Program-made: the position numbers and the translations under genes
From: Melastoma dodecandrum
Taxonomy: Eukaryota; Streptophyta; Magnoliopsida; Myrtales; Melastomataceae
Assembly: GCA_029817715.1 (NCBI GenBank)
Contig: JARUPY010000290.1
Coordinates: forward strand, 3,534,001-3,598,000
DNA: 64,000 nucleotides
Direction of reading: 5' to 3'
Notes under the pieces: model-generated
Databases searched by the model: none
Told to the model about the DNA's origin: nothing
What the model saw: only the letters and a program-made list of their open reading frames with translations
Part shown: in pieces, positions 44,701 to 57,417 of the stretch
Numbering within the stretch: the stretch's first letter is position 1
Layout: every line of letters starts with the position of its first letter

Positions 44701-46272
44701 CTCAGGTTGGCTGGGTTTCCGTCTGGCTTTTCAATGTGGTAAGGGTTGTTGGCTCCGCGGGATGGCTGAATTCGCCAGAGGCCGGTCCTTTTTTGGATAT
44801 GTAGGGTCGGTAATCGGAGGTTTGAGTTATATTCAGTTAGGATTCCTTTTTTTTAAAAACTGTCCGTGCTTTAGAACTTAGTTTTTGAGTTTGATGATGT
44901 GTTCGGCGACAATATCGCAACAACACATCGGAAATATTTAGTACGAACTTAACACGTGTTCGATATAATGAAAAATAGATGAAAATAGAATTATATTAAT
45001 ATAGTTAAATAAATTACTAACTGAGTTTAAAAGCTTACATTCATGAAACCATGAAAAAACACAAAAGAGCTTAAATCTAAAATAGTATGAACGCTATAGA
45101 CTTGCAAGCTGGTGTGTTTTGAAATCTGGTCTCCATGGTATGGTAGATGTGAATGCGGTATGAACGCTGATGATGGTGGTACGGCGAAACAAATGGTCCG
45201 GAAACTAGTTGGAAATTACGAATTGAAGGCTGAGGACTGAAGACTGAGAGCTGTTAGGCAAACAATGCACTTTAGCTCTTAGAAGAATGTCGTGTTTTTG
45301 TTAAGTGAAGATCCTCTCTTATCCATATAGAGAATCGTTCTTTGCTGATCGAAGTCTTCCGCATTTTTCTCTAACATAAACGAGTGGGACACAATATCCT
45401 TAAAACTTTCGGATCATTTTTCGACCAGTTTACTTTATAGACTTGCCGGTCTTAAGAGCATGTCTATAGACATGACTGGGTGTTTCTCGAATGATAAGTG
45501 TTATTGGGTGTTTCTCGAATGAAAATTCTTTTTTTATCTCTCTAATACTTATGGAATCATTGTTATTAAGATTCAGGAACTCGATGATCCTGAATTGAGA
45601 ACCCCTTGGACAAAAAGTTATATCCGGGTAATAAATAATTCATGAATGGTGGCATTTTGATAATTGATAGCGGGGCCCTAGATTCTTTTGATAGGGGGAC
45701 ATTGCGTTGATCAATGGAAATTTCTTTTTTTGACAAGTGAAGAAGTACAGTCTGTCGAGGTCTCATAGCAGAAGCCGAAGCAGAATTCGGAGTGTAGGAA
45801 GGGATACGAGGTATCTGTTTCTCGAGTTTTGTATGGAAATACAGTTAGTTTTAAAAAAAAATTTACAAAATATGGTTCGAGTTTCATAAAATACGGTTTT
45901 ACTGTTGAAATACAAAGAGGGCGGGTTGCTAAAAATACAAGGGCGGGTCTAAACCTGTCCCCGACACTTGGTGAATTTTTTCGCCAAATGTTGGAGGCTT
46001 CTGGCATCGGAAAACTCGCCCCCTTTAGTGATGAAGAAGGGGAGGGTTTAACCCGCCCATCAAGTAAATGAATAAGGGGTGGGTTTTCAAAACCCGCCCC
46101 TTGGCTCAGTTGGTTAAAGTGGTTCCTTAAATTGTAAGATGTCAAGGTAAATTTTTTCTTAAGTGTTGGGAGACGGGTTTTGAAAACGCGCCCCCTCCGA
46201 AGACGCCTTTTGAGAACCTGCCCCTGCATGAAGACGAGTTCTCAAAACGCGCCAACATATCGCCCATGGAAA

Positions 46273-46548
46273 TGAAAACAGAGTCAAAGCTCCTCCGATC
46301 ACCTTCGTCAGAGAGAGAGAGAGCAACAACAAAACTGGAAGAACAATCGTATTACTCTAAAAAGTAGTTATGGCAGTTACAAAGGCTCATATACTTAAAT
46401 TAACACATAAGGCTTAAGCTTCAGTACATTAACAAGGCCCAAGCACATAACAACTAACAAAGCCTGGTTTATAAGCTTGTTGTCTTCAATCCTTTAGATC
46501 ACCCGTAGCTCTTATCACAGAAGCTATCACAACTTCATTCTTCTCACA
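46273..46548 (-). repeat. 3' LTR of older Copia element
   Basis: 276 bp, TG...CA intact. Next to it (46549-46560) the minus strand reads CTTGAGGGGGAG, the polypurine tract. Confidence 0.9.
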
Positions 46549-46639
46549 CTCCCCCTCAAGATGGGTACTATGGATGTTTATAAGTCCCATCTTGCCCAAC
46601 AAGGAATTAAATCGAGCTGAAGTAGAGCCTTTGTAAGAA

Positions 46640-49600
46640 CATCTGCCAATTATTACTAAGTAGGTATATGAATCAATTCTATTTCACTCGCAACAACTCT
46701 TTCTCGAACAAAGTGTAAATCTATCTCCAAATGCTTTATCCTTTCATGGTAAACCGGATTTTTAGCTAGATATATGGCAGACTTGTTATCACAGAACAAC
46801 TTTGTTCAGCTGCATATAAATCTGTTAACAAGGTCCTCAATCAAACCAGTTCAGCTGCAGCTGCTGCAATGGCCCTGTATTCTACCTCGGTTGAGCTCCT
46901 AGAGACTATGGGTTTCTTTTTAGACTTCCAACTAACCAAAGAATCCCCAATGAAAACAAAATATCCAGTTGTAGACCTCCTTGTATCTACACAACCAGCC
47001 CAATCACTATCTACATAGGCTGCGTGATCTGAAGACCACTTTCACTTGAAAATAAATCCCTTTTCCAGAAGATGCTTTCAGATACCTAAGAATTGTTACT
47101 GCTGCATTCCAATGCTCCTTGGATGGACAATCCATAAACTGTGCTAGAACACTCACAGCATAGGTAATGTCAAGTCTAGTGATAGCAAGATATACGAGCT
47201 TTCCTATCAATGCCTGTAAGAACTCAACTGCACTGGTCTCTCTTTATCTCCATGTTTCAGCTTAACGTTGGGTTGCAAAAGAACTATAGCCGGTTTTACA
47301 ACTAACTTTCCCATTTCTTCTAACATCCTCAAAGTATATCCTCGTTGTGAGACAAATATCCCTTTACTAGACCTTGCTATCTCCAAGCCTAGAAAGTATT
47401 TTAGCTCCCCCAGATTCCTTACTTTGAAGTAAGACTGCAAATGTCTCAACAAATCATCAAACAAGACTTCATCTGAACGAGCCACTGCAATATCATCCAC
47501 ATACACTAGGATTGCCACAAAGCCATAATCTGATCTTTTAACAAATAAGGAATATTCAGCTTTAGACTGCAAGAAACCAGCTGCAAGTAAGCATTCTGTT
47601 AGCTTACTATTCCATTGCCTCGAAGCCTGCTTCAAGCCATAAAGAGATATTTGTAACTTGCACACCTTCCTGTTTGCAGATGAAACCGACCCTGGATACT
47701 CCCCCTGAATCTGCAAACTAGGAGGCAAATCCATATAAACTTCCTCCACTAAATCTCCATTGAGAAAAACATTGTGTATATCAAGTTGCTATAATATCCA
47801 GCCATTTGCAGCAGCTAGAGCAAAGAACAAACGAACTGATGTATGCTTTGCTACTGGACTAAAAGTTTCCTAATAGTCAATCCCTTCTTTTTGTATATAA
47901 CCCCTGGCAACTAAGTGAGCTTTATATCTTTCAACCAACCCATCAGCACGAAGCTTTGTTTTGTATACCCACTTGTAGCCTATGGCACGTTTTCCAGCTG
48001 GTAAATCAACAATCGCCCATGTAGCATTAGTTTTCATAGCAGTAAGTTCATCTTTCATAGCAGCATGTGGGGACTTTGTTTGGCATGATGATAAGACTGA
48101 GGTTATAAGTGATTATCAAGCTGAACTACAAAAGCTTTATAAGAGGAGGAAAGACGAGTATAACCAATGTAAGGATCAATGGGATAGACGGTACCGAAGA
48201 TTTCAAAGGAGAAGATGTGACAGAGACAGAAGAAGAAGAAGAACCTGCTAAGCTCAGAGAAAGCTTATGATGGTAATCTTTTAGGTAAGAAGGGGGTCTT
48301 CTGTCTCTAGTGCCTCTCCTCAATACAGTCATATCATTGCTATTTTCAGAAACATCATAAGAAGAAACCACACCAGAATGAGAACTCCCTGGATCTTGAC
48401 CAGAAGAAACCATAACAGAACCAACAGCATCCAGGACAACATCCGAAGAAGCAATATTACCATTCATATAAGTATCCAAGAAAGGATCATACAACAAGGT
48501 TACATCACCCTGCGTAACAAAAGAATCAACAGACTTTGTAGAAGAATCAAAAGGAAAGATGGATTCATAAAAGACAACATCTCTAGATATTGTCACTTGT
48601 TTAGAATCTATATGAAACACAAAATACCCTTTACTATTTAAAGGATAGCCCACAAAAATACACTTTTTTTCCCGTTTATCAAACTTTGTTCTGTGTCTAA
48701 CAAGTGTATTCACATAACAAAGGCATCCAAACACCCTCATGTTAAGAATATTTGGTGGTTTCTGAAACAGAACTTCATAAGGAGATTTAAGATTTAAAAC
48801 CTTCGAAGGAAGCCTGTTAATTATGTAAGTTGCAGAAAGCATGGCATAATCCCAGAACTCTAAAGGCAAATGTGGTTGAAATAGTAGAGCTCTTAAAGTG
48901 GCAAGTAGATGTTGATGTTTTCTTCCACAATTCCATTTTGTTGGGGTGTCTCAACACAACAAACTTGATGTAAGATACCTAGTTCTTTATAGAAATCTGC
49001 CATGTAAAACTTTGAACCATTATCTGATCTTATAGTTCTAATAGTCTTATTAAACTGAGTTTTAACAAGCTGACAAAAAGATTTAATATGACCTTGAGTT
49101 TCATATTTACTTCTCATAAGATATAACCAAGTACCTCTAGTGTAATCATCAACTATAGTCAAAAAATACTTAAAACCTCCTATTGCTGGTGTAGAATAAG
49201 GCCGCCAAATATCCACATGTATCATATCAAGAGGATAAGCAGATTTAGATGTACTCAAGGGAAATACCAATCTTTTCTGTTTAGATTGATGACAGTAAGT
49301 ACATACATTGTGTCTGTTTACACCAATTTCAGGAACAAGCTTACTCAAACACTGAATCTTATCTTGAGAAGCATGTCCCAAACGAGAATGCCACAAGTCA
49401 AAGACATCTACAGAAGAATAGGTACAATTAACATGTTTCACAGGTAAACATAAAGGTTCTGGAGGATTATCGACACTTGAATTAGGTAGACCCCCCATTA
49501 TGTCCATCACATATAAGCCCTCTCTTTGCTTAGCTAGTTTAATCGTAATCCAATTTGGTAAGTCCCGAACACAATAGCAATCTTTTAGAAAAATGAGACA

Positions 49601-50954
49601 AACCTTGCCATGCAGAGCAAGTTTGCTAGCTGACACAAGATTGAAAATAAAATCTGAAACATATAAAGCATTTTCCAAATGTAAATATGCATTTAAAACA
49701 ACTAAACCAACATGTGTTGCCATAACAGTAGAGTTGTCTAGCAACTGGATTTGAAATGGAACGATTAACTCTTGAGTCTTGATTAGTATGAAAGAAGGCA
49801 AGATTAGAAACAATATGATCAGTAGCTCCTGTATCAATGATCCAGGAGTTTGATAAGACTTAATTTTTAGAAAAAGAAAAAACTTGACTCAGACACAAAA
49901 ATGTACCTGTTTGATTAGGAACTTTTATCACAGAAGAAGAATGAGAGCCAGAGGAATGAAAACCACAATCATTTGCCTTGATTTCTTCATCCACATTGAG
50001 AAACGCCAGTAATTTTTGAACTTGCTGCTTAGAAAGATTAAGCTGAGAAGAATTAGCAGCTTCCATCATCTCTTCTTTCTCTGCTCCCAAAATGTTCACA
50101 TGATTCATTGCTCTTCTCATTCCCCTTCCACCATGTTGTCCTCTTCGTCTTCCAAATCTATTGCCTTGAGTAGGGTACCCAATTAACTGATAACACCTAT
50201 ATTTTATGTGACCTCTTTTCCCGCAATGATCACAAACCCAATCAGTTTTGGTCTGCCTTCTTTCTACAAAGGATCTTTCATCTCCTCCTGAAAAATTTCT
50301 TTTTGAAGTTGCTGTCATAGCCAACCCCTCAATCGGGACATTCCAAGTTTTCTTAACACTCTTCTGCATTTCTTCCCGTTGTATAATGTTGTATGCTTCT
50401 CCAAGGGTCGGAAGAGGTTTCTTCATCAAAATCTATGACCTCAAAATAGAGAACTCATCATTCAAACCATTTAGAAACTTAAAGAGTAAGTCCTTTTGGT
50501 ATTGCTCCACATGCTTATTCATTTGTTTGCAACCACTGGCATTACAGCAACAACGTGGCAAATGCCTGTATACACTGATTTCTCGAACTACAGAAAGCAA
50601 ATCATTGTAATATGCAGCCAACAATCTATTTCCTTGCACTAACGTATGAAATTGCAATTGAAGACGACAGATGCGAGAATCATCTGGTTCTGCGAATCTT
50701 TCCAGCAATTCATCCCACACTTCTTTAGCCGTGTCTAAGACGAACACAGTCGCTGCAATAGATGGCGAAACAGATCTCTGTAGCCACGTCCTAACCAAAT
50801 CATCACAACGTCTCCACGTCGGAAATAGTAAGTTGCTCTCATGCGGTCTATCAACAGTTCCATCTATGAAGACTAGCTTATTACGAATTGACAAAGCAAC
50901 CTCTACTGACCTCCTCCGGGAAAAATAGTTCCCTTCGGCTAACTCCGGTGTCAC
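46640..50954 (-). pseudogene. Broken gag-pol of older Copia element
   Basis: In order on the minus strand: gag (50954-50433; VTPEL-type start, ALSIRNKL) ending at a TAG; continued gag with a CCHC knuckle CDHCGKRGHIKYRC (50429-49860); pre-integrase LWHSRLGH and integrase core (49837-48893); integrase tail with VFGCLCYV and IFVGYP (48869-48126); reverse transcriptase pieces (48058-47870 with YKWVYKTK; 47749-47207 with SLYGLKQASRQW and VYVDDIAV); RNase H remnants to about 46640. Several stop codons and frameshifts separate the pieces. Related to the relic at 62-64 kb. Confidence 0.88.
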
Positions 50955-51050
50955 CTAAACAACCAATTGTCCATCCGCCGAACTGACAAAGTAGCAAGAC
51001 GACGGATCCGGTTCCACCAACTTACCTGGACGCGCCACCTCTCTCATGGC

Positions 51051-51062
51051 GCTCTGATACCA
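51051..51062 (-). other. Primer binding site of older Copia element
   Basis: The minus strand reads TGGTATCAGAGC directly after the 5' LTR, a perfect match to the initiator tRNA-Met end. Confidence 0.9.
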
Positions 51063-51338
51063 TTAAAACAGAGTCAAAGCTCCTCCGATCACCTTCGTGA
51101 GAGAGAGAGAGAGCAACAACAGAATGGGAAGAACAATCGTATTACTCTAAAAAGTAGTTATGGCAGTTACAAAGGCTCATGTACTTATATTAACACATAA
51201 GGCTTAAGCCTCAATACATTAACAAGGCCCAAGCACACATCAACTAACAAAGGCTGTCTTATAAGCTTGTTGTCTCCAATCCTTTAGATCATCAACAGCT
51301 CTTATCACATAAGCTATCACAGCTTCATTATTCTCACA
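51063..51338 (-). repeat. 5' LTR of older Copia element
   Basis: 276-bp partner of the LTR at 46273-46548. Its inner terminus reads TTTTAA instead of TTTTCA on the minus strand. Confidence 0.9.
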
Positions 51339-51533
51339 GGAAACGCCATCAAAACCCGCCCCTGCCTACTTTTATGGAGGGCGGGTTCTCTTTGTAAATG
51401 GAGGTGCGCGTTTTCAACGGTAAAACCATATTTTACAAAATTCGGACTGTATGTCGCAAAATTTTTTTTAAAAACTAACCGTATCTCCGTAAATTCTTCC
51501 TTGTCCCTCTCTTCTGTCCCTTTTACAGTAACA

Positions 51534-51635
51534 TGGACATATGTTCCTTTTCATGCTGGTCTCAATGCTGGAAATCTTCTTGTATGGACATATGTTTCTT
51601 TTCATGCTGGTCTCAATGCTGGAAATCTTCTTGTA
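51534..51635 (+). repeat. 51-bp tandem duplication
   Basis: Units 51534-51584 and 51585-51635 are identical except for one base (GTTCC versus GTTTC). The unit length is a multiple of three, and one frame stays open through both copies, after an acceptor-like pyrimidine tract ending TTTTACAG at 51528. Confidence 0.9.
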
Positions 51636-52228
51636 GTTAATCTGGGGATTGTTTTGAATCGAAGTCTCCCCAGAAATCCAGATCCGCCTCTCTAGTCAAA
51701 TCATACATATTTTATTAGAAATCACAGCATTATGTTTGTAGGATTTGTGTCATCTTCGACTATCTAACGCGAATTATCGGCTCTGAATTATGTAGATTGA
51801 AATCGAGGTCGAGATCTTGCTTATGTATCCTGTGGGGTGAAAAGGGATGTCGCTATATACCTTTGGTCTTTGGATCTTAAGGGATAGGCAGTACTGGCAT
51901 CGTTTATGTGATCTTACCGCATCCTCATATGTCTGAAGATAATTGTATTTTGCAGGCAAGCAGCGTCTGAAAAGAGCCCTGGGCAGTGAGCCAGCAATGG
52001 AGACCATGTTCTGTTAGTTGTGCTCCTCCATGTAGAATGTCAGATTGCAGAGTTGTTTGGATGTCTTCAGGGCGGATGATCCTCCAGTTAGCAAATACGT
52101 GAAAATGTAAATGTAGCAATAACAAAGCTTTCATCCATAGCTTTTGCATCATCTTATGCATAGCTCCCTGCAAAAACTTCATGCCCTGTAGCAAGTGATG
52201 TCTCAGAACTCCGGCTCGTTCTGATCGT
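51636..52228. other. Unassigned; includes 3' UTR of PSRP1 gene
   Basis: No recognisable family. A TTTTGCAG acceptor-like site near 51956 is followed by about 20 open plus-strand codons ending TAG near 52018, which could be a terminal exon of an unknown gene, but this is weak. Confidence 0.25.
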
Positions 52229-53664
52229 TCATTCCACCAGTGAGGGTTCTTTCAAGTCGTCCATTGTCAACGGTTCTGGCTTCTCCGCTTTCCCACTAAC
52301 CATCGGCAAGATAAGGCCGTAACCTCCAGCTTTCCTCTTGTACAGAATGTTAACCTCGCCTGCATTCAGTGCACAGGCAGGTGAAATAATCGGCTAATAA
52401 AAGATAACTACGAATACTGAGGAGAGTAACTGGGGAAACTGGAAGATGGGAAGTACACACACCCGTTTCTTCATTTTGGAAAGCATAGAAGTCGTGATCA
52501 ACATTTTCCAGTTGCTGGATTGCCTCGGCAACAGTCAGCGGCACCATGTCAAAGTATTTAGTCCGAACAATCTGGAACAACGGTTTAGTTAGTGGAGCAG
52601 TACTCCTCTTGCAAGCCAAAAAACATCCTCCAGAGTCAGCTCATCTTGTAGGGCCAGACTAACATCGGCTCTTACGAAATGTAGGCAATTTTCGATCTCA
52701 ATAGGCAAGCATCATCAGATTACGGAATGCCAAGTGATAGTCACAGCGAGCAGTCACACAATTACGCATAAAACAGGAGAAGGGGGACCGACCTCCTCAA
52801 CGAAGTCCTCTTCTACGGCTTCTTCCTCGGGTTCCGCCTCCTCTACATCCACCTCGACAGGCAGCACCACCGGTTCCCTGACCTTGGATCGATCAAATCC
52901 CTTCATGTGCCGACCGTGATCCGACTCCTTCTCCTTGATCTTCCTCAGCTTCCTCTGAATGATAGAGGACACAAGGTCGATGCTCCCAAAGACCGACTCG
53001 GCCTCCTCCTCGGCACGAACCACTCCATGCCTCTTGGTGAACAACGTGACCTAAATTCCCACTCCGAGATCAAACTTCACACAGCTACCGAAGCAGCCAT
53101 CTATACCACTCAAACAACCGAACTTATACCTCGCATCTGCGGACTTTAGGCCCCTTACCGAACTCCCCGCCCCGGACAGACAACCTCACGTCGACTTCCC
53201 TGACGAGGTGGGTGTGCTTCTGGACAGCCTTACCTACTTTCTCCTCGAGGTACGACTTCACGGAAGGAGTCAGCTGCATTTGCATTCATCAAGCCGATTC
53301 ACCAACCGCAATCAGAAATTCAACTCACGGAAACAACAGATCGACGGACCACCAAGTTCTTCCCCTGGATGATCAACTTAACCGACGAGAGTGGGCCGCT
53401 CCACGACATGCGGATGTCCGGGCCCGCAGTGCCGGTGTCTCTTCGCTCCGGAGCATCACCGATCCCATAACGGACGCAGGCTTGAACGCGGAGGGGGTTG
53501 GAAACGAAGGAGGAGCTGCTGGAAGACCAAGTTGGGGCCTTGAAGGGTCCGTAGGACGGACCCGGGAACGAGGTCGACGGGGAAGTGTAAGTGGAAGTGG
53601 GTAGGAAGGGGTTGCGGAAGTTGGCATGTAGAGAAGAGAAGAGGGTTGTGGTGGTGGTGGCCAT
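52229..53664 (-). CDS. PSRP1: Plastid ribosome hibernation factor PSRP1 (HPF family)
   Basis: Five exons: 53664-53350, 53273-53130, 53050-52793, 52571-52463, 52359-52229; 318 residues. The first 70 or so are rich in Ser/Thr and lack acidic residues, a plastid transit peptide. The HPF/RaiA ribosome-binding domain starts at [18 protein letters not shown] and includes [14 protein letters not shown] and the [20 protein letters not shown] helix. After an acidic linker (glutamate run, about 220-240) comes the C-terminal dimerisation domain ([20 protein letters not shown]...[19 protein letters not shown]). Long-form HPF proteins bind the decoding site and pair idle 70S ribosomes; PSRP1 is the chloroplast form. 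The first donor could be read as GTGGTC or GTCCGT; the latter gives the usual length. Divergent from the PRR gene. Confidence 0.93.
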
Positions 53665-54220
53665 TGATCGATCGGAAGGAGTAGTAAGTAGTTGGGAAGA
53701 TTCAAGAGGATTCTTTTTTACCCTCCTTTGGATTCGGATTGGTGTTGGGAAATGGGATTTTAGGTAGCAGGAGTTCAGACGTGTCGAGAGGGATGGCCGG
53801 TGGTCCCCGCCAGTCAGCTAAATCAACTCAGTGAGAGCACGCGACACAAGTAAATAACCTCCTCCTCCTCCTAATAAAACTCAAATCAATAGTATCCACA
53901 TGCGCCACGTGTACACCAAAATATCCAACCACTCTCTCTCCTACGTGGCACCGCCTTCTTGTTTTTTGCTGCTACACCAATCCTCCGCCCTCGGATTCCC
54001 CCACTCTGACATGTTAGTGGGGTCTCTCTTCCTCCCTCCACAGACGTCCGATCCCCCCCCCCAACTCCAAACAAATAGCGTCTTTCAGATATTTTTTCTG
54101 TAAAATGGAGACGGAGTTGGACAGAGAAGGGGGAGGGGGGGATTTTCGGATTCTTTTTTTATCTTTGTTACCAATGGAAGTTGTGGCGCTCGGGCTTCGG
54201 TCCTGCGACGGTGGTTAGGT
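53665..54220. promoter_or_regulatory. Shared divergent promoter of PSRP1 and the PRR clock gene
   Basis: The two ATGs are 556 bases apart on opposite strands. The interval holds a G-box CACGTG (53906-53911), AAAATATCC (53918-53926; one base from the evening element AAAATATCT) and a second ACGTGGC core (53943-53949). These are binding sites of bZIP/PIF and CCA1/LHY-type clock factors, which fits light and circadian control of a PRR gene. Confidence 0.5.
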
Positions 54221-57200
54221 ATGGGAGAGGCAGCGTTCAGCGAAGGAGGAGGAGGAGGAGGCCGGAGGATGTCGTATAGGAAGGCGAGGGACGTTGGGGT
54301 TGATGATGTGGACGATGACGAGGTTGAGGAGGGAGGTGGTGGACGAAGGGTGAAATGGCAGCGGTTCTTGCCTAGGATGGTGCTTAGGGTTTTGCTTGTG
54401 GAGGCGGACGATTCCACCCGCCAGGTCATCGCCTCTCTTCTCAGGAAGTGTAGCTACAGAGGTTAGTGGTTTGGAGGAGGATGTTTGCTCCTCATTCTGT
54501 TTTGCTTTGCTTTTGTTGGCCTGGCGGTTTTTTAGTTTCTTGTCTCATTTGATGGTTTGTTGGAGACCTGTTTCAGTGATTGGGTTTTCTGCTGACGCGT
54601 CCTGATGTAAAGCGGAGTTCGGTCTGGTTTTGGTTTCTCGTTCTGTTAGTATATCTTGTTCTAGATACTGAAAGCATCCAGGTGTGACCGAACCTCGCAA
54701 TACTTGCAAACTGTAGCTTTGGAGAAGGGCAGCTCATGGATACAGTGCTTTGCATGACAGTTTTGCGAAAAGCATAGTTCATGCATTGGTTTTTTATTTG
54801 CTCTCTTCTGTATTTAGATATTTATCAACGTTGATACTTTTGCGAGGAATTTTGAGCAACGTGACTTCTCGCTTTATTTTGGGCAGTTTCTGCTGTTCCT
54901 GATGGTTTGAAGGCTTGGGAGTTGCTGAAGGGACGGCCACGTAAAATAGACCTCATATTGACCGAGGTGGATTTGCCCGCTACATCTGGTTTCGCTCTGC
55001 TTACATTGATCATGGAGCACGAGATCTGCAAGAACATTCCTGTCATCAGTGAGTAGTCGCTCTGTTTTCCAAGTCTCATTCTAGTTAGCACGTAGCTTTC
55101 GACGTACTGAGAGTGAGTACCTGTTTGTGCCCATGCAGTGATGTCTTCGCATGATGCCATTAGCACTGTGTTCAGCTGCATGTTGCGAGGTGCTGCTGAC
55201 TATCTTGTGAAGCCTGTCAGGAAGAATGAGCTGAAAAACCTGTGGCAACATGTTTGGAGAAGGCAATCTGTAAGCCTTTCCATGCCATCTTTTCATAATT
55301 AGACGAACAACTGTCGCATGATTCGTAATTAAGTTAACTGAGTTGCAAGAGAAATAACTGTATTGTTGTTGGATCAGTCGTCATCAAGCGGGAATGGGAA
55401 TGGGAATGGGCAGCAGGATGAGACAGTGGCTTTGCAGAAGGTCGAAGCAATGGCAGAAAATAACGGTGCCAGTAATAACTCAAGTGGTTACTTGTCTTGT
55501 GTTGAGAGAGACAAGGAATTGATTGAGAAAGGAAGTGATGCTCAAGTAAGAGAGTTTTGCTCCCATTTTTTACCATGTACATTTGTACTAGACTTAATGA
55601 CACTTTGTTACTTACCTCATCGAGAGAAAAAAATAAGTAAAGCTATCATATTGGTCGCTCTTGATCTGTCGTGGTGACAATAAGGGACAAACACGTTTGC
55701 TGATGAAGACGCTTCCCTATATGTGGATTTCAAATTTGGAATGTCAAGTTTTTGCCACAAGCTTTATCCTCTACATGCAATAGCTAATTGAACGGAACAC
55801 TCTTGATTGGTATCAATGAAATATGTAGATGCTTAGAAAGAACTCTAAGTTGGGTAGCTGTCGCTGTTTTTATGAGTTTTGGAGACTTATATCACGTTAT
55901 TTTTCTGACTTTTTCTGCAGAGCTCTTGTACAAAACCAGAATTGGAAGTTGATTTTGCAGAAACACAGCAGACACCTGATTTGCCTCAGCCTGGGTGTGA
56001 AAGTAATATGAAGTCGAGATTATCTCGACGAGATGGCATTGACTTCATTGGTACTGGTCTCTCCAACCATGGCGATGTGACAACCAATCCTGTTAGGGAA
56101 GTAATTAACTTAATCGAAACATTTGATAACCAGGCAGTTGGTGGTCACACTTCGAATTATTGCATTAAAGGATCAGACTTATCAAAGCAACTGGATCTTT
56201 CCTTGAGAAGGTCTGATTTGGGTGGTTTTGTGAGTCCAAAAACTGGAGAAAGGGTTACACTTAAGCATTCCGATGCTTCCGCCTTCTCTAGGTGAGGCGT
56301 TTCATCGATTTTATCCTGGCTGCTCTAATTTTCCCATGCTAAATTTTGAGCTGCAGAATATGGATCAGGTGTTGTGACTATCATTTTCTGCACTTCATTC
56401 CTTTCCCCGTTTTATTTCGCGTCATGAGGAGTTAGCTCTTTCCTTTAAGTGCAGATATGTAAATAGGTCACTGAACCCCTCGCAGTCAGGGTCAACAAGT
56501 GTCTCTTTTCAACAAAAGGAGCATGGAATCAACCAGGATATAATTGAGCATGCATCTGCGCATCAGAAGTCAGATGTTCCCATTATTGCACCAAGCACTC
56601 CAACAAGTAAAATATCTTTGGCAACTGCTCGACCGAGACAATCTGAGTTTTCCCATTCAAGCTCTCAGCAGAATGTCTTCCCTGCTCCATCTCCTGTAAG
56701 AGGCCTGCAGATTGACAGTCCAAGTAAAGAATATGGTTCCACATTTCCTAAAGTATGTCAAGAGCAATATGGTTCATCACCTCTGACGAATCCTAGCACA
56801 GTTGAGAAGCCAGAACCATTTCTGGGCGTTGAGTTGATTCGTCCGCCAAATTACGAAAACAATTGTATCGATCATGTGCATGATCTCGTAGATCAAAATG
56901 GTAGGATTCCTACTTTCCGGAGCCACCACAAGCCAGAGTTAAAGCTCAATCATCTGGAGGACCATGGCCACATTTCATCCGACAGAAGCGCAAGCGGCGG
57001 CAATTTCTGTAATGGAATGTTGATGCTGCTCAATAGCAGTGATGGCGGAAGCATTTGTGCTAGCAATGGTAATGTAAGCCAGGCCCCACTTGCGGAACAT
57101 GCTGGAGAGTGTGGACACTGTTTTCTCCCCCAAGATGCCATCGCAAACAGATCCGCCCTGAGAGCAGCAGCCCTTGCGAAGTTCAGGATGAAGCGCAAGG

Positions 57201-57417
57201 ACAGGTGTTTCGAGAAGAAGGTGATGGCTTTTTTCCTTCTCCGCGACCATCTCGGTCGATGTTTTTTGCAGGGTTGCGTGCTGACTATTTCCGATTCTCC
57301 TTTTATCAGGTCCGATATGAGAGCCGGAAAAAACTTGCCGAGCAACGCCCTCGCGTGAAGGGACAATTCGTACGACAAATGCCGGCTGACCCGACTCCCA
57401 GAGAAACCAACCGTTAA
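54221..57417 (+). CDS. Pseudo-response regulator, PRR7/PRR37-like clock protein
   Basis: Seven exons: 54221-54461, 54887-55048, 55139-55269, 55378-55545, 55921-56291, 56455-57220, 57310-57417; 648 residues. A pseudo-receiver domain (about 54-165) has [17 protein letters not shown], Glu in place of the phospho-accepting Asp (LILTEVDLP) and [20 protein letters not shown]. The C-terminal CCT domain ([40 protein letters not shown]) binds DNA and gives nuclear entry. PRRs repress CCA1/LHY in the morning loop; PRR37-type orthologues control flowering time in cereals. The CCT intron after CFEKK and the exon pattern match the PRR7 clade; the N-terminus is shorter and more glycine-rich than in Arabidopsis PRR7. 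PRR3 is the alternative. Confidence 0.92.

Larger units (their letters stand above)
46273..51338 (-). mobile_element. Older Ty1/Copia LTR retrotransposon
   Basis: Minus-strand element of 5.1 kb with 276-bp LTRs at 46273-46548 and 51063-51338. A perfect 5-bp target duplication GGAAA lies at 46268-46272 and 51339-51343. The LTRs differ at around twenty positions by eye, and the 5' LTR has lost its terminal CA (AA instead). The coding region is broken in many places. It is clearly older than the Copia element at 9.9-16.5 kb. Confidence 0.93.
45831..51491. mobile_element. Terminal-inverted-repeat element split by a Copia insertion
   Basis: The left arm (about 45831-45927) and the reverse complement of the right arm (about 51379-51491) match over roughly 100 bp, including GTTAGTTTTAAAAAAAA, an AAAATACGGTTTTAC block and GGGCGGGTT. 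The interior is full of short GGGCGGGTTTT/AAAACCCGCCCC motifs. Without the Copia insertion the element is about 0.6 kb and codes for nothing. I could not define a target duplication, so superfamily (Mutator-like?) is open. A tRNA-box-A-like sequence TGGCTCAGTTGG is present near 46103. Confidence 0.6.

Noticed and set aside
46090..46180. tRNA gene suggested by TGGCTCAGTTGGTTAAAG
   Set aside because: Only a box-A-like half is present; no box B or cloverleaf. Noted as a fragment inside the TIR element.
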